From NCBI GenBank assembly GCA_921293015.1, contig OV121091.1:41297932-41361931 (forward strand): a stretch of 64,000 nucleotides of DNA. The letters run 5' to 3'. The DNA comes from Phorcus lineatus (taxonomy: Eukaryota > Mollusca > Gastropoda > Trochida > Trochidae). Positions 39,670-51,300 of the stretch are shown here, piece after piece. Both the position numbers and the translations under genes were made by a program. The notes under the pieces are model-generated. The model had not been told where the DNA came from, did not search any database, and saw only the letters and a list, made by a program, of their open reading frames with translations. How positions within the stretch are numbered: position 1 is the first letter of the stretch; every line of letters starts with the position of its first letter.

Positions 39670-40906
39670 GTGAGTTGGGCATACATTATCCTTTACGTTG
39701 TGCACAACAAAGATGCGTTTGCCTTTCCGCAGAATCATTCTGTCTCTATTGGTGTTCGTAGTATACGTTCATTTTCTAAAGAATATAAAGTAAATGTACT
39801 TGCAACCGTTGTAGAAACCTTATACATTCCTCTATTGGCTTAAGCTTAGTGTAGTTTTATTATTTTCACTAACGTTACCTCGCTGCTAAGGTTATAAGTG
39901 CAAGGTCAGCATATCATGAAACACCAATTTCTTTTCTCATTTTGCGATTGAACTACTTTAAATGTAAAATGGTTAAACATTAGTTTAGAGACCGAATCTA
40001 ATGGTCAGTAACCCATAGTGACAATAGCCTTTTCGGTTTTAAGATTTTAAGATTCATGGTTTTTGTAAGGTTTCTCAGTTCATGAAATGTTCTTGTGATC
40101 CAGGCGACATAGTTGTAGCGGATACGGAGAACCATAGGATCCAGATCTTCTCACCAGAGGGCGTCTTCAAGTTCAAGTTCGGGGTCAAGGGCAGCAAACC
40201 TGACCAGGTCAACTATCCCATGTGTGTTGCAATCACAAACGATGAGTGCGTAGCGTTGACCGACAGTGTGAACGCCTGTGTTAAAATATTTTCAGTCACT
40301 GGAGTATTTAAGGAGAAGCATGGTGGTAACGATATGTTCGAGTTTCCCTATGGGATTGCCGTCAGTCCGGATAATTACATCGTCGTTACCGACATTAGCA
40401 AACACTCAGTGATCGTTCTCTACCCTAGCGGCGGTGTAAGTCACACATTCGGTTGCTATGGAGACGCGCCGAAGGAATTCGACCATCCTTATTTTGTTGC
40501 TGTCAATAAAAACAAACAAATCGTCGTCTCCGACGCCGGAAACAGTGCCATTAAAATCTTCCATTTTGAAGGCAAACTGCTCCGCTCCTTTTCAATGAAC
40601 GACTTCCGACTTCCGGCGGAAGAGACGTTTGTTTCTCTGCAGGGATTGTGCACGGATACTGACGGCAATACAATTGTTATATGCAACAGCACCCTCTACA
40701 TCCTCACCAAGAACGGACGGCTGTGGGAGATTCTTGTACCCAAAGACGGACTCCACTCCCCCAAGTGCGTGACTTTCTCCCCCCTTGGGCGTATCGTGGT
40801 CACCCAGTCGGACTATAACGACCGCCATGAAATGTGTATTTATAAGTACAATGTTGACGATTACAAACCGTTGAATACGTTAGTGTTTTACGCCATTTCT
40901 ATTTAA
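39486..40906 (+). CDS. NHL-repeat beta-propeller protein
   Basis: Two coding exons, 39486-39669 and 40104-40906, give 328 residues. The junction splits a Gly codon (GCTG/GTGAGT donor, TGATCCAG/GCGAC acceptor). NHL blades start near residue 36 and run to about 310. The clearest signatures are FNMPCGVAI with DIVVADTENHRIQIF (about 50-77), FEFPYGIAV with YIVVTD (140-158), and FDHPYFVAV with QIVVSDAGNSAIKIF (187-214). Six blades fit this length. The fold resembles the C-terminal propeller of TRIM2/3/71 and Brat, which binds RNA or proteins, but no RING, B-box or coiled coil is present here. The start is ATG 39486, because a TAA at 39426 closes the frame upstream in the same exon. Residues 10-20 are hydrophobic and basic, of unclear meaning. 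The ligand is unknown. Confidence 0.9.
40104..40906 (+). CDS. NHL gene exon 2 (codons 62-328)
   Basis: Begins after the acceptor CAG at 40101-40103 and ends with TAA at 40904-40906. It encodes nearly the whole propeller in one exon. Codon use is less AT-rich than the flanks, which supports a real coding exon. Confidence 0.9.
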
Positions 40907-43382
40907 CGTTAGTAGACGTAGTGTAGTGTTGTGCTAGAATACAGGTACTGTAGATGAGACCTTGTTACTACTATGTGCCATAAGGGACGAACGGACAGTC
41001 AGACGGACAGAGAGTTGGTCAGTCCCTACACAAACCATCGTTATAGTTTTATCTATCCATCAAGTAATGTATTGGTACAGTTCTGTATGGGGTGTGACTG
41101 CTTATCAATACTGCTGGATTCAGCCATGTTTCACACTCATATTTCAGCCATTAACAGATACATTGGAGCAGCAACCGTATACTGTAATGGCTAAGATCCT
41201 AAGAACTGGAATTGTTTTGTTAAGATATGCCTTTGAGCTAATTTTGCTTGTATTTGACTCCATTAATAATGCATGGTATACGATGTCAAATACTCATGCA
41301 ACCTTGTTATGATTGAAGTGAACTATTTGTGGTTATGTCCTATCTGGAAGAGTCGCTGTCGTGTTATGGGTGCTAAATGAAAATTTATCAACGCACAGGA
41401 TAATCTTCTCATGTTATATGCCGGCTTTGTCGTCAGTACAAAACATCGTCATAGTGCAATGAGACAAAGGGTCGTCCCTATTACGCGCTTATGTGATTAC
41501 CCGATAGTTTTAGTCTTAAATCGAAACAAAACAGAATCATTATTTGAAAGTGAGATGAGTGCCGGTTGACAAAACGTTGCAAGGTGTTCAAAGATAATTT
41601 TACATTGATCTTTAAGAGAAGTTTTTTATATCAGCTACCCAAAAACTATTTCAAAAACGCATCATTTGCTGTTTAAAAGAGGCTGATATGTGTGTACTAT
41701 ACTGTTTAATTGCTGTTCTTCAGAAACTCAAGGTATCTAGATCTTCATCCTCACTGTCCCTTTAAATAGCGAACTATTTCCATCGAATATAACTAAGAGT
41801 AACTATTAGTTTTTTATTGATTGAAATATAAGTTAACATCTTACCATTAGATTAAAATTGCTCTAACGGAACAATCCAATAGAGTTCTTTAAGTTGTCGA
41901 TAGAGCATATATCAACTGCTGTTCTTATAGATATGATAGATACTTAAAATGCACACACTTATGAATATCAGAGGAATCGTTTACTCACTGTGTGGCCGTT
42001 TTCTTTCCATTCTATATTGAACTATCGTGGGATTAGTCAACCTTTTGTTGATCTATCATAGTTAAGTGAAGTAATATTATAGATTCTTTCAGTGAATTGG
42101 TAACAGGACGTAGCAAACGTGAATGCAAATTAATGAAATTACATTATGCTGACAAACTTAACAGCTTTGCATATTTTACTAGAAAACAATATGCCGAGAA
42201 GTGTACAATCTGCAATATTTTATGAAAAGAAAGGTTGAGTTACAATATATTTTCGTTCATTTATGAGCGTTTACTACAAACTCGTTCACAAATCAAATGA
42301 ATTTCTTTTATCGATTTAATCTTTTAATGTTATTTTACCAAGACGATTTCTTTTAAGTTAAAATCGGTATAACTATGAGAGAATATTATGACTTAAGAAG
42401 ATAAATAGTGATATAAAGATGTATTCCTCAAAACTTATAACTTTGACACATATTTTGATCCTGTTACATGCATGTCCAAATGGAGCATTCATTCAATACC
42501 TCTTCGATGTGAATAAATGTGTACATATTGTTATAATTTATATGCATAAGTTACTTCATATACTGTAGATAGAAGAAAGCGTTGTAACTTTACTTATTTT
42601 CCCAAGCTGAGCATGGGTGTCATATTTCCCACATTGTTAAAGGTTAAAGACCGACAATTATTGTGATTCACTGTTTAACTTATACCAACCATTTCGTGTT
42701 TATTTTTGTAGTCGTTTTGGCAATTTTCACATTTTACAGGCGCTTCATTCAATCTCCGTTTTTTAATAGACATATCAGATTTGCTCACTGGTATTTACTC
42801 TTTAAATACTGGTACTTGTCACATCCTACGTAATTAGCAGGAAAGTGAACGACAATGTTACACTAGGAATTGCTTAAACTCCTGTAACTTTTATTCACCA
42901 TTCATCAAGTGCTTCTTGCAAAGTTATAAAAGTTAACGAGTTGAATGTTTTTATTAAAAACTTGTTCATGGATATGAATTGTCTCTCAATTGAAGCCCAT
43001 CCTATGTTACAAAAACCTGTATAGCACCTCAGTTGAACAGCTCTCCGTGAATGTAGTGAGTTGTATAACAATTGTAATTACAAGACCGTACCTTTAGAAT
43101 AGTACCTAAGATAGTTCATAATACTACAGGTAATACGAAAGCATTTCTGCCAGACGTTGTCAATCCAGAAATATGATATTGCTCATAACGTTAACAGTCC
43201 GTCACTTTGAAAGTATTTAATCGCTGGTTTAAACCAGTTCATTTCACAATGCACTCACTTTATGGCCTTGTCCCTTGTCATTCTCCTTGAGTTAGAATTA
43301 GAGCACGCTGGCTCATATTTACAGCATTCCCTCACATCCAGAAAGGAGGGTCCAGTTTTATTTTCTGCTGTGTAAATTATAT

Positions 43383-43513
43383 ATTTCTCATCTTTAATCC
43401 ATCTGTGTGAAATTTCACATTTCTCATCTTTAATCCCCCTGTGTGAAATTTCATATTTCTCATCTTTAATCTCCCTGTGTAAAATTTCATATTTCTCATC
43501 TTTAATCCCCCTG
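43383..43513 (-). repeat. Minisatellite, 36-bp unit, 3.6 copies
   Basis: Units start at 43383, 43419, 43455 and 43491 (ATTTCTCATCTTTAATCC...). On the minus strand an 88-codon frame crosses it with the period IKDEKYEISHRG. That frame has no other support, so I treat the array as a simple repeat. Confidence 0.8.
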
Positions 43514-44600
43514 TTAGCCATATGATCGGTTAAATCAAAGCTCTGAAGTACAAGCTTGGAACAAAAGGCCCGGTAGAGTTATAAATTGCTAAAATGCTCG
43601 ACTTCACTATCTACTCTTCTTGAAAACTTCTGTCATTTTGTGTGTTTTAAATTCTCGACTAACGTATGGGTCCATGCTATCTTTCCGGGTGAGATTGAAT
43701 ATAAAACATTAATTTAACGTTAACCTTGAGACCCCCTCTTAAGGATTTGTACAACGGGGTCATTTTAAGATTCCATTGCGAATTAGTCGGCTCCTTAAAT
43801 GTGTACTATGACTATTCTGTGGTTACCTATAACAAAACCAGTGCTTTTCTTTACCAATTAATGTTACCAATTTAGCTTTACGAAATTGACGTCAAATTCA
43901 CATTAAATGGCGACACCTTTTAAAATAACCTGGTCAAATGAATCCAAACAATATCATTTCATGCAAGAATATCTTTTGGCAACACCTTTTAAATAGAAGA
44001 TTGAAATGCAAGATCGAACATTTGAGTATTACAGTTTGCTTTTCATGTCTATGTATCGCATCTGCTTGTAGACTGATTTAGGTGTTTACGTATAAAAGCT
44101 GACGTGACTGAGTTGAAGTTTGATCATCATTTCATTTACAGGACCTTTGACAATGGAAACTTTTTTGTCATTATTCTCTGATAAAGGTTTCATTAATAAA
44201 ATATTTGTTTGTTCTTTCTTTTTCTTTCATTGAAAAACGCATCATTTGATTATTTTCAAATGGGACTGAAAATAGAATTATTTCTCGTGAATGAGGGGAT
44301 GGGGATACGGGTTTATATTTAAAGATAAGACTATTTTATATTACAATAAGTTTATCATCCTTTGCGGTTAAGCGGAAAGTGAAAAACGTCATTTACAAAC
44401 TTTGGTCGTAGTTGGAACAATTAAAATTCATCGTCGGAAACCAAGCATATTTCATCTTTTGAACTTGGTTCCTCTTTGTTGAGATCGATATCTATGGTAA
44501 CAGATCATGTATCCTTTACAGAGGTCATCCATTTAGATGGCATTGTTCCCATGGAAACCTCATCATAATAAACAAATACAAAGATGCACAAAATATAAAA

Positions 44601-44606
44601 TTTATT
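44601..44606 (-). terminator. Possible poly(A) signal of SLC3A1-like gene
   Basis: TTTATT on the plus strand is AATAAA on the minus strand, about 575 bases after the stop codon. It is the best candidate I found, but the 3' end is not otherwise marked. Confidence 0.35.
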
Positions 44607-45179
44607 CTCAGGTGTAAATGGGATAGAAAACTCTTTCAATACATGTATTTCCAAGATTAGACAGTCAAGTTGAGACAAACAGGGTAAATTTTATAGAAGT
44701 ACGAAACAGATTCGTTTGTGAGGTTAAGCTTGATAGCATTGGCAAATGATTGGACAGTGTTTATATATGATATTGGAAGTTATTCATCGGTGGCCCATTT
44801 CTTCAAACTGATGCCATTTGTTACGATTCTCCCAGCTCAAAGTTTTCAATATCGGGACATTGAACATCATCAATATCTATATAGCTTTATGGATGCAAGT
44901 TCTTTCACAATACGAATCATAATATGAAATTGTAATACTCGTGTTATTTAACATTTTCTTCTTTTGGTAAAGATTGATATTAAAATACTACAAATTATTC
45001 TTCCGCTACGTTAAAAATATTCTTTTAAAAGAGACCCTAAAATAACTCGATATCCTCTTTCGAAATTGACGAAAAAGATAGCAGTTCCAATACTATGAAC
45101 GAAGAAAGCATGACAATTCTCATATTGCTGATACTAATAGTTCATCTGGTTATTATGCTAGACGGGACAGAGCTAAGTG

Positions 45180-45390
45180 CTAAAGCTCCTTAGCAACATA
45201 GTCCCACGACAGTACGACTCCTTGATAGGGACCAAGGGTTATGCTTGAACATTCTACCATGTCCCCTTCAGAGAGGCCCACTTTGTTTCCGGTAGTAAGA
45301 ACGACATCGGCACTTTCCGGAATGGTATCGTGGGTTCCCGTATACTTTCGGTTTTCATTATTGGAACCGAAGTTAATTGCAACGAGAAAC
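45180..45390 (-). CDS. SLC3A1: SLC3A1-like exon 10, C-terminus and stop
   Basis: Begins [16 protein letters not shown] and closes the C-terminal beta sandwich, ending [10 protein letters not shown] with TAG at 45180-45182. It lacks the Cys-rich tail found at the end of mammalian rBAT. Confidence 0.92.
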
Positions 45391-48300
45391 CTGAAAAGAA
45401 ATATCGAACATTTGACTATTTGGAAGTTTATATAGTTGCTTCGAGATGAATACGCATTTTTAAACGGGTAATCGAAAACAATCGAAAAGGATTACCATAC
45501 TTTAAGGAAAAATAAACATTCCGTAAGTAATTGAACAACGTCAAAATGATATTAAGTCTACGAATAAAGTCAAAATGCAATCGGAATCGTAGGATGTATT
45601 AAAAGAAGGGGTAAGGTTTCTATGTTCGAAACTTTTGTTTTCTTTTTATGTATAATTACGAAAAAAGTTTTATATGTTAGTTCTGCGATGACATTGAAAA
45701 TAAAACAATAACATACCCTTTCTCTCCATCGAATTCTCTGACAAAGGAGACGACACTGTCGTCCATTACTGATTTGTAAAAGTCGCCATATTGGAAAGAG
45801 GACTGCGCGCGCAGCTCGGTCAGGTTCTTGAAGAGGTACATCAAGGAGTTACCAGTCATATTCTGGTACTGCAAGACAAACAAGATGTTTTATAACTATC
45901 GAAAGACTGTCATTTTAACTGTAAGAAATTCAAATCAGAAGATATACGAAGATCAATAAGTATATAGTCTAACCATGAAAATAAAAGAAATTTATCCGGG
46001 ATTTCGCTGTTTTTAGTTGAAAAGGGTCTCCGAGCTTGGTTGAAAGCATGATCGTAATGTAAATAAAGCAATCTTATAACCGTTGAAATATGGTAATCTA
46101 AAACACTTCAAATGTACTCTCACTTCAGAAAGGTATGGAAGTATTAATCAGACCATCAGCGAAACCCTGGCGTTCCCACCAGTTTGGCACGGCATACTTC
46201 ATTGAAACCTTATACTTATTGACACCTGAATACACCTACCTCAACTGAGTTCTGACCCTCGAACGGCACAGTTGGCATCCAAGGCGTGCACGTGCCGGAA
46301 CAGAAGCCTCCATTACTGCTGTTGTCCCATCTCATCGGCGCGCGCATCTCTTGCTGCATGCTCCATGCGTTAGGGGGAGACTGGGTTCCGTCTGGCATAC
46401 CAATCTCGTCTCCATAGTAAAAGAAGGGCGTCCCCGGCAACAGCATGGATAACATCAGGTAAGCCCGAGTCATGTTGCCCATCCGTCCAGCCATGCGGGG
46501 GCTGTTCTCGTCTCCACCCTGCGATAGGTGATATTGAGAACAAGAGTAAAATTTTATGTTCCAATTGAATGCTGTCATGAAATACCTTCATTCACACTCC
46601 CTCTGGCCAATGCCAGTAGGAATGCTTTTATTTTACCCTACTACATTTAGACAAATTATAAATTATGAAGTGGTTAAAGACTTACTAGGGTCGTTCAGAA
46701 TATGTTACAGAAACTTCATATGTACAGAATGCATCGTTTGGGAAAACATTTAAGTTAATATAACAAACTTTTGTGTATGTAAAGAAAAGTATCAATTAGT
46801 AAAAGATAAAACCTCTCAGTCGTATGAGAAGTATAAGCCCTCGACAAAAGAAATTGTCAATTGGCCCGACCAACGTTCTTGAAGAAAGTGACTTGCTATT
46901 TTGTACAACATGAGGAGTGCTTATATATAAAATGAAATGTACGGATGATGCTACAATAATACAACAACATCAACGCTACAACTATTTCAAGACTCGGAAC
47001 GCACCATCCAGTTAGCCCATCGACCGGAAGGAAGGTTGTCCAGCCACTTAGTGACCACACCGGAAACCCGGGAGCCGCTGTCACCCTCCTTTAGGTCCAG
47101 ACAGAACCGGTTAAGTGGGAAATCAACCCCATCTCGATTAAAGTATCCATAGTAACTCATTGTCGTGGAAACGTCACCATGGATATCAGCGAACAACATT
47201 CTGGAATGCAGGGAGGAAAATAACAAAACGTGCATGATATTCATTTATCTAGAAACACACCATCAGAAGGACTGTATCTGGAGCCCTGTATTTATGATGA
47301 TGATTAAATGATTGAATGATTGAATGTTGCGTGTTTAATAGAGCATAAGAACCGAAGATTTTCTGGATAATAACTTCTTTGTTGTGAAATTTATCCAGGA
47401 TATCTTGATTTTCTTATCAATGAACTTGCTAAATGCCCTTCAAAATCAAAGTCGAGGAAGACATTTTCGTGAATAAAGGGAAATGTAATTAAAACAGAGC
47501 TGTTAGAAGTAAATTTGGTATTTTGAAAAGATTCCAAGATTTCAATCCAGGAGTTTTCTTCGAAGTGTGCTCAGTTTGCATTAGCAGAAATTCTGCAATT
47601 TTACCTGTATTTCTTGGTGCTGTTTCCGACCTCGTCCAGGAAGTAGCGCCACCTAGCGAGCATATCGCTGATCTCGGGGAGCCCGTATGTGTAGGTGTGG
47701 TTCAAGTAGTTGTAGTCGTTCTGTAATGTATATAGAGCTTCTAAGTTTTGTTAAAGTTTATATTAATTAAAAGAATTCACCATTTTAATCAACGATAATT
47801 TGGACTTCACAGTTTAACATGATACAAGGATTTCGTCTTTTACAGGGTTGTTCATGTGGTAACAGGCTATTAATGAATTAGATTAAATGGGGATCTGCCG
47901 TACAGGTTTTGTGCTAATATACAATGTACAGTCACGCATTACAACAGTATGTTTTAAGGATTGTTATATTTGATTTTTTATGCTCCTATTTCAAAAGAAA
48001 AAAAACTTTAGCAAACAAGTACATCGAACTTTTAAACGTGTTTAAGTTTTAATTTGTAGAATTCGAAGATGCTATCCATAGTGCGTGGTGACAAGAGCTA
48101 GTGCCACTTCTTCTGTTTCGTTATTAAACAAAACTTCTATAAAAAGCGAGTGAACTCACTGGGTCCATGCTGGAGTTTGTGCCGAGCTCATTCCGTAGGT
48201 CGTAGTCCTCGAACATGTAACCGCTATTCCTGATGTAGAATCCATCAACTCCTTCATCCAGCCAGAATTTCAGGATTGACTGAAAACCAAAAACCAAAAT

Positions 48301-51300
48301 CTTTCTCAAAGTTCATTTTCCCATATCTTTGCACCAATCTAATATATAGATATATGAAGTAAATGACAAGTGTCGGTTAATCTGGCGTAACAATCCTTGG
48401 GTGAATAACAGATATTAGATGTTTAAACAGTACGTTAGTCAATTAAAGGGGCACAGAGTATGTTGTTGGAGTCATATATGTCAAACTTCATAAATGGTGT
48501 TATTTTATCGAGTAGTACTGGTTGTTTAAAAAACGGACAGTGAATCAAACGTAATTTCGGAAATGTACTTACAGCATACATAGAGACAAACATTGATTGA
48601 TAGTGTGAAGTAGGTCAATTTACTAATATACACGATAATTGGACACTTAACTCAATCCTTAGTTATTTTGGCTATTACTAAAGCCACATTAAAAATCATG
48701 AAACATACTATGTGTCACTTTAAGAAAGATCTGAACATTACGAAAAATACAAGTTCATATGTATTTATATTTTAAGAGATTTTGTTGGATTGTTGACCTT
48801 CAATTCGTCCTTGACCTCTTCGCTCCTGAGGTTAAGGTCTGGTTGAGTAGACCTGAAGGTGTGAAGATAATATTCTCGGCGTGTCTCGTCCCATTTCCAT
48901 GCTGAACCATTGTACACGGAGAGCTGAAACCAAAACAGACATATTTTATGAAAGCTTCATTTAACTACAACTTCAGGAGAAATCGGGGCTCATCAACACC
49001 AACCAACGGAATCAAAATAATATCTGATATATTAACTACAACATCAGGATAAATCAGGAGAAGTCAAAACCAGTCATAGAATAAAAATCTTATCGGATAT
49101 CAAAATATCAAAACATGAAACACATTTCAAATAAGCGCTTCTTTGTGAATCAAATTTGAAAAAAATATTTAAAATGTCAACAACAAAAACAAGTTCAGAC
49201 CTTTTAATCACATGAGATGTATAAATGGTTTCATTGCACACGTTCCATTTTTAAAAATCAACATAAAAGTGATTTACATTCCACATAAAGATCCAGTTAA
49301 GGCAGAACGTTAATGAATCTTAAAAAGAGAACAATTCAAGGATTATGTGACTTTCCTACCCAGTTATTAGGAGGATTCCGACCGCTAGTTCCCTCGTTCC
49401 ACACGTAATAGTTCTTTTTGGAACTGTTCCCCTTGCTGTCGCCGAACCATTTGTGCTGGTCACTAGTCAGATTCGGGACAAAGTCAAGGATTAACTTCAT
49501 ACCTAGGATAAAAAAATTACACGTAATGTGATTCATGTCAAAAACTATTATAAAAACAAATATGTCAAAAAACATTTACGAAATAACTGAATAATACAAT
49601 ACAGGTATTGATCCACTGCTAAAAAAAACAAACTATTTTGTCGTTTATTCCCCAAAATGAGACGAGGTTAATACAAATTTGCAGGTCTATGATACCAGTG
49701 TGAATTTATCTGTAAACCGATGCAAGTCGTAGTAGCAGCTGCAGTTACATTTTTAAACTGTCTAATCCTAAATGGTCCTCCTTGCTCTAGAGGGTTCCCG
49801 ATGCAGTGACAAGACAGTTAAGGGGAGATAACTCTAATGTCCCTGTGTTCTTGAGAGTATCTGAGCCTCAATGAACCCTATCTATTGTCGTCCATATTAC
49901 CACACTGTGGCAGAGCGTTCAATCACAAATTTGATATTACTATTTACACTATCATGTGCCCAAAGGCACCTGACTCTGTATATACATGTAATTTAAGTAT
50001 TCACTACTAGCTAAATAACGTAAACATATATAGCTACATGTATATATACTTACATGACATTTTACATTCAGAGTCTGGCGCCTGTGCATGTACCACTATT
50101 TCACGAGATTATTGGGTGGTATTGCTCAAACGATTACAGACTTGAAAACCCTTTAAATTATCAGGATGCCTAGTTCTTTGTTTTAAGTAACACGTTGGGT
50201 GTTCATGTACCAAAAGAATAAATCCTACCACACACGACAGTGTACGAAATTATAAATAAGTGCTGTTTACAAACCCAGCGCATGCGTGCTGTTGACAAGC
50301 CGGCGGAAGTCATCCATTATGCCGTACACGGAGTCGACAGCCTTATGGTCGATGATGTCGAAGTCGTTCTCGGGGTTGGACTTGGTCTGGTAGATGGGTG
50401 AGAGGGAGATGGTCTCCACCCCGAGAGTAGACAGGTAGTCCAGCCGATCAGATATACCTGCAATTAAACGCCACAGGTTATGATCAGTCTCACCTTCGCT
50501 TTGCTCTGTTTGATGTTTTTATAAGGTAGGGAGACCGGGGCAGGTTCGGCCCCGGGGCACGTTCATCCTTCCCCCATAACTTTTTTTAGGTGGTCTGCTT
50601 AACTTGAATTGGTGATTTCAAAGAAACCACGTGACCTAACTCTCATACAGATAACAAAATGGCGGCTGTAACACATGCCTTTTACATTCTGTGAAAGAAA
50701 AACCGTATTTCACCAAGGTGAGTAAAATTTTCATCTGCAATTCAGTTTCTTTTTGCAAAACAGTACTTGTATTTACGCATTTGTTCCTCATGTTGTGTCA
50801 AGGAACATAACAAGGTCTGTAAGTAATGATTGTGTAATTTGGGTATGGTGGCTCTCGATTATCGCAAACCTAACATAATGAGGAAATATTGGTCTGGGGC
50901 ACGTTTGGCTATTAATGACGGGGCACGTTTGGCCAGGGGGGATGAACCTACCCCGAATGCGGGGTAGGTTCATCCCCCCTGGATGAATGTGCCCCACACA
51001 CTTTGCTAGACAGTAATTGTTTTGTGATATATTAACTGGAGTGCAATAGTTACTGTTCAATGACAGAAAATATAAACTAACATTGTATACTTTCAGAGCA
51101 CACCAAAATGGTCCGCACATATGTCCGAAAAACTGACCGATTTGGGAATATGCACCCTGATCTTTCTGTGTTTGGTCCTTTGAAGAAGAAGATTTCTCAA
51201 TCTCAAGCCAACTGGCTACGCAACCATCCTGGAAGGCCAATCTCAATCTATGATACCGCTTCCATCTTACATGAACCATGGCAGGCTGCCCTGACGATGA

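Larger units (their letters stand above)
40907..45179. other. Intergenic between NHL and SLC3A1-like genes
   Basis: The two genes converge on this 4.3-kb stretch. It should contain both 3' untranslated regions. A small minisatellite is at 43383-43513 and a possible minus-strand poly(A) signal at 44601. Other short open frames (for example 40962-41312) have no domain. Confidence 0.5.

Noticed and set aside
40962..41312. 116-codon plus-strand frame after the NHL gene
   Set aside because: It starts within 60 bases of the NHL stop, probably in the 3' untranslated region, and has no recognisable domain.
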